From a virus, in the IMG/VR virus record IMGVR_UViG_3300005336_000019, positions 1-64,000 of that record: 64,000 bases of DNA; one strand, given 5' to 3'. The position numbers were made by a program, and so were the translations under genes. Positions 22,883 through 30,129 of the stretch are shown here, one piece after another. The first letter of the stretch is position 1. Each line of letters starts with the position of its first letter. The notes under the pieces are model-generated. The model was not told the DNA's origin, made no database searches, and was given only the letters and a program-made list of their open reading frames with translations.

Positions 22883-23076
22883 GCAAGGAGATCATCCGGG
22901 TGACCGTCGTCTTCGAGTACGAGGTCGACCCGGAGTTGTACCCCGGAGCGAAAACGCCCGGCGAGCGGGCGGAAGTCGACCGGGAGAACTTCGCCAAGAA
23001 CCCGGACCTGGTGGTGGAAACGCTCGCCGACAAGGGAGCGAAGTCCGTCACCCTCGGGTCTTTCACGATCAACTGA
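22879..23076 (+). CDS. Hypothetical protein, 65 aa
   Basis: GTG overlapping the macrodomain stop (GTGA), so probably co-translated with it. Beta strand IIRVTVVFEYEVDPELYPG then a helix and a C-terminal VTLGSFTIN. Compact fold; function unknown, but context could link it to the macrodomain. Confidence 0.82.
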   Translation: MSKEIIRVTVVFEYEVDPELYPGAKTPGERAEVDRENFAKNPDLVVETLADKGAKSVTLGSFTIN

Positions 23077-23096
23077 TCACCGGAACAGGAGAAGAC

Positions 23097-23702
23097 ATGG
23101 CGATGACCCGCGAAGAGGAGACGGCGCTGGCGAAGGAGATGGCCGAGGAGATGGGCCTGAACCTGCCGTACGCCGCCCAGGTGGGCTTCGAGTACGACGT
23201 GAAGGCGGCCCGGCAGAAGGCCGAGGAACTGCGAGACCTGGCCCGCAGGCGGGAGCAGGAGTCGCGCGACTCGTTCGATCGGTGCGACACGGACGGCGCC
23301 CTCTCGCAGTGGGCGAGCGGGATCAACGCCGAGAAGTACCGGCTCCAGGCCGACATCGTCGAGAACGGCGGCATGTGGTACTTCCCGGCCCTCTTCGACC
23401 TGGAGGGCAACCTGGTTCCGGCCCGGGAGGCGTACGGCCAGTACGGATCCTTCTGGTCTCTGCTGGACGCCGACGGGAACCGCACCGGCCAGACCTTCAA
23501 CGAGTCGAAGGCCCAGAACGACAAGGTGAAGATCCGCAACGATGCCCGGAAGGGCTACTACGTCGGCTCGGTTCTGGCCCCGGCCAGAGTCGTGACGCGC
23601 GGCCAGTCCGTCACCTCGGTCGCCTGCCACATCGACCGGAACGACGGCGGCTGGGACCCGGACGTGATGGTGCTCGACAACGGGAAGGGCGAGCAGGAGT
23701 GA
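23097..23702 (+). CDS. Hypothetical protein, 201 aa
   Basis: ATG behind GGAACAGGAGAAGAC. N-terminal coiled-coil helix (ETALAKEMAEEMGLN; RQKAEELRDLARRREQE), then a beta-rich domain (WYFPALFDLEGNLVPAREAY; GYYVGSVLAPARVV). Coupled to the next gene by GTGA. Unknown. Confidence 0.86.
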   Translation: MAMTREEETALAKEMAEEMGLNLPYAAQVGFEYDVKAARQKAEELRDLARRREQESRDSFDRCDTDGALSQWASGINAEKYRLQADIVENGGMWYFPALFDLEGNLVPAREAYGQYGSFWSLLDADGNRTGQTFNESKAQNDKVKIRNDARKGYYVGSVLAPARVVTRGQSVTSVACHIDRNDGGWDPDVMVLDNGKGEQE

Positions 23703-24019
23703 AGCTGGTCAGCAACACGCCCCGCCTGGAACTGCTGCGGATCGAGCTGACGACCGGCCAGTGCCCGCCGCAGTCATGTCTGGAGTGGGACGAGTTCCTG
23801 CACCTGTACGCCCTGCTGCGGCGACTCCCCGGGGCCGTCCCGGCAGTGCGCTCGGAGGTGCTGACGAAGCTGCTGGGCCGGGGCTTCGAGCACCGGTACG
23901 CCACGAACCTGATGAGCCTGGCAACGGCGGGAACGCAGCCGCTGACCATGCTGGTTCGGCAGGCTGCGTTCCACTCGGAGATCCGGCCCCTTCGCGAAGA
24001 GGAGAAGGTGGACAAGTGA
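23699..24019 (+). CDS. Hypothetical protein, 106 aa
   Basis: GTG in a GTGA overlap. Mostly helical (FLHLYALLRRLPGAVPAVRS; HRYATNLMSLATAG) with two Cys (QCPPQSC). Its TGA overlaps the next ATG by one base. Confidence 0.83.
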   Translation: MKLVSNTPRLELLRIELTTGQCPPQSCLEWDEFLHLYALLRRLPGAVPAVRSEVLTKLLGRGFEHRYATNLMSLATAGTQPLTMLVRQAAFHSEIRPLREEEKVDK

Positions 24020-24420
24020 TGAGCGACCCTGACGACAACAACCCGGACTTCCGGCCCGGCGGGAATGTCCAGGCCGCCGTAGCGCGCATGCTGCTCTGGC
24101 TGGAGCAGTACCCGGACGACGTGAACGTGGCAGCCCAGATCGGAAGTTCGAACGGCTTCATCACGGACGGCTGGCCGTACCGCATGTACGCCGTCGACCG
24201 CCGGGACCTGGCCGCCGTGCTGCGTCTGGTGCAGAAGCTGCCGGACTTCCAGATCTACACAGAGGACGCCTCCACGGTCTGTGAAGCGTGCGACACGAAC
24301 ATCACCTGGGGTGACCAGGACCCCCGGCTGTACTCGCTCGTCGAGGCCGCCGGTCAGCACGTGTGTGACCCGGGGAAGAAGGCGGCGGTCGAACGGGACC
24401 GGGCCGCTCGGAAGGTGTGA
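24019..24420 (+). CDS. Hypothetical protein with CxxC motif, 133 aa
   Basis: ATG in a TGATG overlap. Helical N-terminal half (VQAAVARMLLWLEQYPDD). Near residues 89-116 TVCEACDTNITWGD and, later, QHVCDPG form a probable zinc site. Unknown function. Confidence 0.84.
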   Translation: MSDPDDNNPDFRPGGNVQAAVARMLLWLEQYPDDVNVAAQIGSSNGFITDGWPYRMYAVDRRDLAAVLRLVQKLPDFQIYTEDASTVCEACDTNITWGDQDPRLYSLVEAAGQHVCDPGKKAAVERDRAARKV

Positions 24421-24486
24421 GGCGCTTCGGTGGGGTCCGGCTGCGGCCGGGCCTTCGCCGTGGGATCTCACGGAACTGGAGGAGAA

Positions 24487-24759
24487 ATGCACCACAGCGA
24501 GATCGATCACGAGGCCAAGGTCAAGGAGCCCGTGGCCGACCTGGACGACTGGTACGGCGAGCGGCCGTACCTGCTGGAGGGGTTCGTCCCCGTCGACAGC
24601 AGCGACGTCATCGTGCCGGTCGACAGCGACAGCCCGGAGAGCTTCATCCTGGCCCTCACCGAGGGGCAGGCGGTTCAGGCCCTGCTGTCGCTGGCCGAGC
24701 AGATCGGCGACGTCCGGGCCGTGGAGCTGATCCAGCAGCAGGCCGCAACGCCCAAGTAG
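24487..24759 (+). CDS. Hypothetical acidic protein, 90 aa
   Basis: ATG behind GGAACTGGAGGAGAA. The leader upstream contains a GGTCCGGC/GCCGGGCC hairpin. Acidic N-terminal half, helical C-terminus (VQALLSLAEQIGDVRAVELI). Precedes the promoter at 24780. Confidence 0.82.
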   Translation: MHHSEIDHEAKVKEPVADLDDWYGERPYLLEGFVPVDSSDVIVPVDSDSPESFILALTEGQAVQALLSLAEQIGDVRAVELIQQQAATPK

Positions 24760-24779
24760 CCAGGGCGAGTTCGATCAGA

Positions 24780-24796
24780 TACAGTGGCCTAGGTCA
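24780..24796 (+). promoter_or_regulatory. Promoter with TGGCCTAGGTCA operator
   Basis: -10-like TACAGT (24780-24785) fused to the operator (24785-24796), the same arrangement as at 2295 and 14997; no clear -35. Drives the 27-codon gene at 24813. Confidence 0.68.
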
Positions 24797-24812
24797 GGGA
24801 AGGAGGAAAGAC

Positions 24813-24896
24813 ATGGCAGAGAAGCTGCCCCAGCGCGAGCCGGGGAAGGCCCTCAAGGAGGCGCGCGAGCGCGAAGAGGGCCAGGGTCAGCGATGA
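24813..24896 (+). CDS. Mini-protein, 27 aa, own promoter and terminator
   Basis: ATG behind GGAAGGAGGAAAGAC. A very charged peptide (MAEKLPQREPGKALKEARER...) of 27 codons, framed by its own operator promoter (24780) and a strong hairpin (24903). That framing marks it as a genuine, separately regulated mini-gene. Function unknown. Confidence 0.75.
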   Translation: MAEKLPQREPGKALKEAREREEGQGQR

Positions 24897-24902
24897 CCTT
24901 CA

Positions 24903-24925
24903 GGGGGCGCCCGACGGGCGCCCCC
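24903..24925 (+). terminator. Terminator-like hairpin
   Basis: 10-bp stem GGGGGCGCCC (24903-24912) and GGGCGCCCCC (24916-24925) with a 3-base loop, followed by TCATT. Ends the mini-gene transcript. Confidence 0.75.
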
Positions 24926-24962
24926 TCATTGATGCAGTGATCGGAACAGGAGAGAGAGACCC

Positions 24963-25397
24963 ATGGAGTTCCACGAGCGCTTCGCCGAGAAGGCTGCCGA
25001 CACCGACTACTCCCGCTACCCCCAGCTCCAGGCGCTGAGCAAGTACGACATCAACGCGACGGCCGAGGCTCTGCGCCTGACCGCGATCCAGCTCGGCACC
25101 CACGTGCGCGGGTGGGGCATGCTGGACGACCTGACGCTCGACGAGCCGACGGTCATCACGGCCCTGCTGGCGCTGAAGCGGCGCTGGGACGACGAGGGGC
25201 ACCTGGTCTCGGTCGACTTCGAGGAGTACTGGGACGCCACCGACACCCACAACTTCCCCTCCTCCCTGCTGGAGGAGATGAAGCGCCACCTCGTCCGCCA
25301 GTTCCTGGAGGGCAAGAAGGCCGAGCACGTCGCGGTCAGCAACCCGTACGGGATCTGGCTGTTCGACAAGGCCGTCCTGGAGGGGATCTTCAAGTGA
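24963..25397 (+). CDS. Hypothetical protein, 144 aa
   Basis: ATG behind GGAACAGGAGAGAGAGACC. Helix-rich (FHERFAEKAADTDYSRYPQL; LLEEMKRHLVRQFLEGKKAE), acidic centre. Coupled to the next gene by GTGA. Not recognised. Confidence 0.85.
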   Translation: MEFHERFAEKAADTDYSRYPQLQALSKYDINATAEALRLTAIQLGTHVRGWGMLDDLTLDEPTVITALLALKRRWDDEGHLVSVDFEEYWDATDTHNFPSSLLEEMKRHLVRQFLEGKKAEHVAVSNPYGIWLFDKAVLEGIFK

Positions 25398-25678
25398 TCG
25401 ACTCCCTCTCGAACCTGCCGACCGGGGTCAACGAGCTGTACCCCAACTGGCAGGCCGCCTTCGCCGAGATCACCGTCCGCCCCCGGGAGGATGCGGGTCG
25501 GAAGCCGGAGATGCCCCTGCTCTCCCGTGGGCACTGCTTCGCGGACGACCGGGGTGACGTCTGGACGGTCCTTCGCGCTACCGTCGTGACGGAGACCGAC
25601 GAGTTCAGCGGTGACGAGCTTCCATACCGCTACGCCTACGTCTACGAGGTCGTGAGCGGCAGGCGTCAGCTCGACTGA
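25394..25678 (+). CDS. Hypothetical protein, 94 aa
   Basis: GTG in a GTGA overlap. Beta-rich second half (GDVWTVLRATVVTETDEFSG; YRYAYVYEVVSGRRQ), resembling a small barrel. Last gene before the terminator at 25688. Confidence 0.82.
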   Translation: MIDSLSNLPTGVNELYPNWQAAFAEITVRPREDAGRKPEMPLLSRGHCFADDRGDVWTVLRATVVTETDEFSGDELPYRYAYVYEVVSGRRQLD

Positions 25679-25687
25679 GCCACCCAA

Positions 25688-25714
25688 GGGGCGGCCCCGG
25701 ATCGGGGTCGCCCC
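25688..25714 (+). terminator. Intrinsic terminator
   Basis: 11-position stem GGGGCGGCCCC (25688-25698) and GGGGTCGCCCC (25704-25714) with one G-T pair, loop GGATC, followed by TTGTTGTGTTT. Confidence 0.8.
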
Positions 25715-25730
25715 TTGTTGTGTTTCCAGC

Positions 25731-25757
25731 GTGACCTAGGCCGGTTGATGATAGACT
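25731..25757 (+). promoter_or_regulatory. Promoter with TGACCTAGGCCG operator
   Basis: Operator 25732-25743 lies 8 bases before a -10-like TAGACT (25752-25757), so in the spacer rather than downstream. -35 is weak (GTGACC at 25731). Drives the gene at 25780. Confidence 0.65.
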
Positions 25758-25779
25758 CCCGTGCACGGAAGGAGAGGAA

Positions 25780-26274
25780 ATGGCAAACGACTTGGTGAGA
25801 TTCCCGGAGGCCGGGGATCACTGGGAGGAGATACCGGGGCCCGGCATGTACGTGCTGGCGGTTCTCCCCAGGAAGGCTGAGCCCGACCAGTGCGCCGTGG
25901 GCGCCGCCATCCTCATGCTGCGCCCACAGGGGCGCCTGCTCACCCCGGTCGACCCGCTGTGGCCGACGGAGGAGAGCCGGAACTACGACGCCAGCCTGCT
26001 GGAGGAGGCGGCACAGCTCTTCGAGGAGAGGGGCGAGCGGGTCAAGGCCGCGACGATACGGGCCCAGTTCCCCACCACGGACCTGTCGGTCGAGGTCGTC
26101 CAGGCCACACACATGGGCTCGACAGCGCGCACCCTGCGCAGCACGAAGACCGGCGAGTACTGGCAGGCCCGATGGGAAGACCTCACGCCGTCCGGAATCC
26201 TGCACCTGCACCAGATCCACACCTGCTTCGTACGGCCGCCCGTACTGATCACGTTCCTGGGGGACGAGGACTGA
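25780..26274 (+). CDS. Hypothetical protein, 164 aa
   Basis: ATG behind GGAAGGAGAGGAA, first gene under the 25752 promoter. Contains GPGMYVLAVLPRKAEPDQ, a helix (LLEEAAQLFEERGERVKAAT) and a beta C-terminus. Its TGA overlaps the next ATG by one base. Unknown. Confidence 0.85.
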   Translation: MANDLVRFPEAGDHWEEIPGPGMYVLAVLPRKAEPDQCAVGAAILMLRPQGRLLTPVDPLWPTEESRNYDASLLEEAAQLFEERGERVKAATIRAQFPTTDLSVEVVQATHMGSTARTLRSTKTGEYWQARWEDLTPSGILHLHQIHTCFVRPPVLITFLGDED

Positions 26275-26654
26275 TGAAGCTGTTCGGCAAGAAGAAGCCG
26301 GAAGACGAGAAGCCGCCGACCGGCCAGAGGCCCCGCATCCGGGGGCACGTCGAAGCGTTCTACGTCCAGCGGGCGTCGGAGGCATTCATCGAGGTCATCA
26401 TGAAGGCTTCCGACGCGCAGCGCCCCGGCAGGATCGGAGCCGACCACAGTTCCGACGTGGACCGGGCACAGGTGCTGGAGGCTGCCGTCTCGGTGGCCGC
26501 TCTGCACTGCAACGAAGATCTGCTTTCCCGGCTGTACTCCTTCCGGGACGCCGTGCTCGAACTCACCATGGGCGGCGGCTCGGAAGCCGAAGTACGCGCC
26601 ACCCGAGAGCACTTCACGAAGGGGTGCCGGGAAGCGCTCGGCACCGACCAGTAG
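26274..26654 (+). CDS. Hypothetical protein, 126 aa
   Basis: ATG in a TGATG overlap. Strongly basic N-terminus (MKLFGKKKPEDEKPPTGQRP) that may bind nucleic acid or membrane, then all-helical (VLEAAVSVAALHCNEDLLSR). Not recognised. Confidence 0.84.
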   Translation: MKLFGKKKPEDEKPPTGQRPRIRGHVEAFYVQRASEAFIEVIMKASDAQRPGRIGADHSSDVDRAQVLEAAVSVAALHCNEDLLSRLYSFRDAVLELTMGGGSEAEVRATREHFTKGCREALGTDQ

Positions 26655-26675
26655 AACCGGAGAGGGAGAAGAGCA

Positions 26676-27191
26676 GTGCGACTCATGCACCAGCACGACC
26701 TGGGCGGACCGGGCCGGGTGATCGTCATGGCAGGTGACCTCCCCGTCACCATCACGGTCGACGAACGGGCCGAGTACCGCTCGGTGGACGTCCTGGCCGA
26801 TCGCGGCCTGGCCGCCTGGGCAGGACCCATCGGCCCGGGAGGCGTCTCGTTCGGGGTCGAGGTCGGCAGGCCCACCCTGATCAACACCCTGCGCGACAAG
26901 CTGGGTCTGCGTATGGGTACCTCAGTGTCCGGCGGCGGCTCGGTCTCCTCGTCCGGGCGCGGCTCGATCGCGGCCGGGGGGAGCATCGTCAACTGTGCCA
27001 CCGGCCGGGGTGCGAAGGTCACCGTGAGCGGAGCGGAGCAGAAGCAGCCGGAGGTCGGCGTACATCTGACTGTTCCCAGGCTGTGCATCTTCGAGATCCG
27101 GTCCCACGGCGGCATCCGCGTTCTGCACGACGGTATCGAGCTGTCCTTCCAGGCGGCCGAGGAGCGCGGGCTTCTGGCGGCGGCCCGATGA
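26676..27191 (+). CDS. Hypothetical protein with Gly/Ser repeat segment
   Basis: 171 aa, GTG behind GGAGAGGGAGAAGAGC. Between two alpha/beta parts it has a Gly/Ser-rich stretch (VSGGGSVSSSGRGSIAAGGS) like the repeats of the 19656 protein. Ends with helix GIELSFQAAEERGLLAAAR. Coupled to the next gene by ATGA. Unknown. Confidence 0.84.
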   Translation: MRLMHQHDLGGPGRVIVMAGDLPVTITVDERAEYRSVDVLADRGLAAWAGPIGPGGVSFGVEVGRPTLINTLRDKLGLRMGTSVSGGGSVSSSGRGSIAAGGSIVNCATGRGAKVTVSGAEQKQPEVGVHLTVPRLCIFEIRSHGGIRVLHDGIELSFQAAEERGLLAAAR

Positions 27192-27406
27192 TCTCGGCGG
27201 TCGGCGACTTCCTCGTGGAGCGGTTCCCCGGAGCGGGCCCGAACCGCCGGGTGGCACGCATCGTCAGCAGCCAGCCGGAGGAGGGGCGCCTTCGGGTGTC
27301 CCGGACCGTCCAGGCGGGAGGCCGTCGCTACACGGTGGCCTTCCACTTCCCTCCCGGCATCCGGCAGGGCCGGGCCATCGCCTGGCCGAGGGAGGCGGAG
27401 CGCTGA
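27188..27406 (+). CDS. Hypothetical protein, 72 aa
   Basis: ATG in an ATGA overlap. Small basic beta-rich protein (RRVARIVSSQPEEGRLRVSR; GGRRYTVAFHFPPGIRQG). One-base overlap with the next ATG. Unknown. Confidence 0.81.
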   Translation: MISAVGDFLVERFPGAGPNRRVARIVSSQPEEGRLRVSRTVQAGGRRYTVAFHFPPGIRQGRAIAWPREAER

Positions 27407-27831
27407 TGAGCCTGCGCCAGGAAGCCGAAGCACTGTTCTTCGGAGTCGGAGTCCAGGAGCTGTACGGCCACTGGTCCTGGGCCGACCGGGGCTCGATGTT
27501 CATTCGGTTCGGCGAGTGGGAGCCGGGCCAGGCGCCCGACACCTGGGCCTACCGGGTTCACGCACCTCACCCGCTTGACAGTGATCGCCGGATCGACAAG
27601 GTGATCACGTACTCGGTGCTGTACACAGCAGCCGAGCTGATCGCCTACGAGAACGCCGACACCGAGAAGCCGTTCCACCCGCCGAGCGAAGAAACCGGTC
27701 GAGCCTGTTCCATGTGGGTCTTCAGCGACGAACTCGGCACGTTCGACCCTCACACTCTGGACCAGGTTCTCCAGGTTGCCGTGTTCGGCGGCGTGAAGTA
27801 CCCCCACTTCGAGCCCCGCAACCGGGGCTGA
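27406..27831 (+). CDS. Hypothetical protein, 141 aa
   Basis: ATG in a TGATG overlap. Trp-rich N-terminal part (QELYGHWSWADRGSMFIRFG), hydrophobic centre (VITYSVLYTAAELIAYE). Not recognised. Confidence 0.84.
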   Translation: MSLRQEAEALFFGVGVQELYGHWSWADRGSMFIRFGEWEPGQAPDTWAYRVHAPHPLDSDRRIDKVITYSVLYTAAELIAYENADTEKPFHPPSEETGRACSMWVFSDELGTFDPHTLDQVLQVAVFGGVKYPHFEPRNRG

Positions 27832-27849
27832 CGGAAAGCGAGAAGAGAC

Positions 27850-28179
27850 GTGAAGCACGAGTTCGCCATCGACTACGCCGGGCTCACTCCGCAGCAGAAG
27901 CTCGTGATTCTGGAGGAGATGGGATTCAAGGAGATTCCGCCCTCCGAGCACGGCACGAACTGTCTGTCCCGGCAGGGCAGCGGCATCATCTGCGACTGTC
28001 TCCAGGGCGTGACGACCTGGGGCGCTCCGCAGGACGTGAAGAAGTACCTGGGCGAGACGCACGAGGAACGCGCCGAGTTTGCGGCCCGGCGCCAGCTCTA
28101 CCTGAACGAGGGCGAGGGTGAGAGCCCCGGATCCTGGATCTATCACCTGGAGAAGAACGCCCCCCGCTACTGGCACTGA
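27850..28179 (+). CDS. Hypothetical protein, 109 aa
   Basis: GTG behind GAAAGCGAGAAGAGAC. N-terminus YAGLTPQQKLVILEEMGFKE looks like a small helical domain, followed by three Cys (NCLSRQGSGIICDC) and a charged helix. Unknown. Confidence 0.83.
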   Translation: MKHEFAIDYAGLTPQQKLVILEEMGFKEIPPSEHGTNCLSRQGSGIICDCLQGVTTWGAPQDVKKYLGETHEERAEFAARRQLYLNEGEGESPGSWIYHLEKNAPRYWH

Positions 28180-28194
28180 GGAACGGAGAAGAGC

Positions 28195-28497
28195 ATGGCG
28201 AAGATCGATGTGAACGAGGTCCAGGGCCTCTTCCGGGTCGGTCTGGCCACGGACCAGAAGGGCAACGAGGTCTACGTGCTGGAGATCCTGGGGATCCCGG
28301 TTCTGTACGCCGACGCCCACGAGTTCGAGGCGGGCCACCAGGACGCCGAGGACTGGCAGGAGACCTTCGAGACGCGACTGGCCCGGATGCTGGCCAAGGT
28401 GCTGACGGAGGGCTACGACCACGACTTCGTGAAGTGGCGCACCGAATCGCCGACCGGCCGTGACGTGTACCGCCTCGGCCCCTTCGGGGAGTCGTGA
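28195..28497 (+). CDS. Tandem paralogue 1 of 3
   Basis: 100 aa, ATG behind GGAACGGAGAAGAGC. Shares the block VYVLEILGIPVLYADAHEFE (two strands around G-I-P) followed by an acidic turn and an amphipathic helix (TRLARMLAKVLTEG) with the next two genes. The family is not recognised. Confidence 0.85.
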   Translation: MAKIDVNEVQGLFRVGLATDQKGNEVYVLEILGIPVLYADAHEFEAGHQDAEDWQETFETRLARMLAKVLTEGYDHDFVKWRTESPTGRDVYRLGPFGES

Positions 28498-28769
28498 TGG
28501 ACGCCATCCGGATCGGGAAGACCGAGGAGAACGGCCAGCCCCTGATCGTCGTCGAGCTGTTCGGTGTTCCGCTGGCCAGTTCGGTGCACAAGGTCGCCGA
28601 GTACGACGAGGACCCCGAAGGGTTCACGAAGTGGTGGCGGGAGTACTTCGCCCGTCAGATCGTCAGCATGCTGGCGGAGGAACTGCACCAGGAGCGCCGG
28701 GTCACCGGCTGGCTGATGGCCACGAGGCTGTCACCGAGGCCGCCCGGCCTGCCGGTGGAGGAGGCGTGA
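28497..28769 (+). CDS. Tandem paralogue 2 of 3
   Basis: 90 aa; GTG 28494 or ATG 28497 could start it, both overlapping the upstream stop. Contains IVVELFGVPLASSVHKVAEY and a helix (REYFARQIVSMLAEELHQE) aligned with the flanking genes. Coupled to paralogue 3 by GTGA. Confidence 0.83.
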   Translation: MDAIRIGKTEENGQPLIVVELFGVPLASSVHKVAEYDEDPEGFTKWWREYFARQIVSMLAEELHQERRVTGWLMATRLSPRPPGLPVEEA

Positions 28770-29050
28770 ACCCCGAACTGTTCAAGGCGGGAAGCGTCGA
28801 GCTGCCGAACGGCGGGTGCATCACCGTCGTGGAATTCATGGGGCATCCGATCGCCGAGGGCCCGGCCGAGGCCCTGGATGGCGAGGGTGCGGCCGAGAGG
28901 GTTCAGGAGGCTTTCTGTGCTGCTCTCGTCGCCGCCCTGTCCATGGTGATGGGGAGCGAGCAGTTCGGCCGGTACGCGCCCAGGGAGTGGACGTACTGGC
29001 ACCCGATGGCCCCGCCCCTGGCGAGGCTTCCGAAGGGAGAAGAGGGATGA
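28766..29050 (+). CDS. Tandem paralogue 3 of 3
   Basis: 94 aa, GTG in a GTGA overlap. ITVVEFMGHPIAEGPAEALD and the helix FCAALVAALSMVMG match the strand-GxP-strand-helix plan of the two preceding genes, though sequence identity is low. C-terminus is Trp/Pro-rich. Coupled to the next gene by ATGA. Confidence 0.82.
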   Translation: MNPELFKAGSVELPNGGCITVVEFMGHPIAEGPAEALDGEGAAERVQEAFCAALVAALSMVMGSEQFGRYAPREWTYWHPMAPPLARLPKGEEG

Positions 29051-29295
29051 AGGGAATGGACGGGCAGCTCATGCGAGCCGTGGCCCGGCTCCACGACGAC
29101 GAGCTGGAAACCCGGCGCCGCTGGGCCCAGCACATCCGGGAGGAGTTCGGGAAGTACCACGACCACTCCGGCGGCGGCGAGTGCGGCGCCTGCGGGGCGA
29201 TCCAGGCGGCGAACTGGATGGACCCGGACTATGTCAAGGATGGCCCGCTGGCGGAGCCGTTCGGGACCTGGCGGGACCGTCACCCCAGCATGTGA
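29047..29295 (+). CDS. Hypothetical protein with CGACG motif, 82 aa
   Basis: ATG in an ATGA overlap, GAAGGGAGAAGAGGG upstream. Helix with many Arg/Glu (ARLHDDELETRRRWAQHIRE), then HDHSGGGECGACGAIQ, a His/Cys cluster likely to bind zinc. Ends 10 bases before hammerhead-like RNA 3. Confidence 0.82.
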   Translation: MKGMDGQLMRAVARLHDDELETRRRWAQHIREEFGKYHDHSGGGECGACGAIQAANWMDPDYVKDGPLAEPFGTWRDRHPSM

Positions 29296-29305
29296 TCTGA
29301 CCAGA

Positions 29306-29366
29306 GGCCGAAACCGGGCAGCCAGCCCGGTCGTGCAGTGAGACTGCACCTGACGATGGCCGTCAG
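29306..29366 (+). ncRNA. Type II hammerhead ribozyme-like RNA 3
   Basis: GGCC (29306-29309), GAAA (29310-29313), stem III CCGGGC/GCCCGG (29314-29319, 29325-29330), UC giving a GUC triplet with predicted cut after 29332, stem I GUGCAG/CUGCAC (29333-29338, 29344-29349), CUGACGA (29350-29356), extra U (29357), GGCC (29358-29361), GTCAG (29362-29366). Stems I and III differ in sequence from copy 2, but pair fully. Confidence 0.74.
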
Positions 29367-29382
29367 TGAGAGAGGAAGGGTG

Positions 29383-29577
29383 ATGGCGAAGCGACAGAAG
29401 ACGGTGGACTCGGTCTACGACTGGGCCGCCCGTCATGATGTACCGGCACCCGACGCCTTCGCGGTGAGCCACGTCGGGCTCGACGGTCACGACAGGCTTC
29501 TCAGGCTGGCCGCTGCGCGCTGGCGCCGCCTGGTGGCGACGAAGAAGACGGGCTTCCCGCTCATCGACGGGGACTGA
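29383..29577 (+). CDS. Basic hypothetical protein, 64 aa
   Basis: ATG 29383 with AGAGGAAGGGTG upstream (GTG 29380 is possible). Basic and helical (MAKRQKTVDSVYDWAARHDV; RLLRLAAARWRRLVATKK). Lies directly downstream of hammerhead-like RNA 3. May bind nucleic acid; unknown. Confidence 0.8.
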   Translation: MAKRQKTVDSVYDWAARHDVPAPDAFAVSHVGLDGHDRLLRLAAARWRRLVATKKTGFPLIDGD

Positions 29578-29637
29578 AGCAGCTCGGAAGGTGTCCGGAA
29601 GCCGGGCGAACTGATTCGGAAGGGACGAGGAAGAGGC

Positions 29638-30114
29638 ATGGAACTCACGGAACCGAAGCGTGGCGACAAGGTCGTCTACCAGGGACAGCTCCGCACGATC
29701 GAGGGGTTCGACGAGGATCACGGCACCCACCTGGGGATGGGCGCCTGGATCTCGATCAACGAGTACGAGAAGAACGGTGATGGTGTGTGGGTTCGCGCCG
29801 ATTCGCCCCGTACCTACCTGATCGGCGAGCCCTACGAGAACTACCGCTCCTCGCGCACGGGTGTCGCCGTGATCCGGCCCGCCGTCTACCAGAGGGGCAG
29901 CACGGAGAAGGTCATCACCACCTCCCCCTGCTGCACCCTGAACGTCCGGCACCTCAACTACGCGGACGTCAACTCCGACCTGGCCAAGAGGACCGGCGGC
30001 TGGAGCGAGACGTGCACGCAGTGCGGCTGGCACTACGCGGTCTCCCTCGTCTCCCAGACCAACGACCCCCGCCTCGGCCTGTACGGCGTGCGCTGGGAGT
30101 CCAAGGGGTTCTGA
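29638..30114 (+). CDS. Hypothetical zinc-ribbon-like protein, 158 aa
   Basis: ATG behind GGAAGGGACGAGGAAGAGGC. N-terminal small barrel (PKRGDKVVYQGQLRTIEGFD), then TSPCCTLNVRH and, 30 residues on, ETCTQCGWHYAV, together a four-Cys zinc ribbon. Likely nucleic-acid related; not assigned. Confidence 0.85.
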   Translation: MELTEPKRGDKVVYQGQLRTIEGFDEDHGTHLGMGAWISINEYEKNGDGVWVRADSPRTYLIGEPYENYRSSRTGVAVIRPAVYQRGSTEKVITTSPCCTLNVRHLNYADVNSDLAKRTGGWSETCTQCGWHYAVSLVSQTNDPRLGLYGVRWESKGF

Positions 30115-30129
30115 AAGGGTCGAATCAAC

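Noticed and set aside
26271-26290. CTGATGA resembling a hammerhead core at the 26274 start
   Set aside because: It is the stop/start overlap of coding genes, with no GAAA or flanking stems in hammerhead order.
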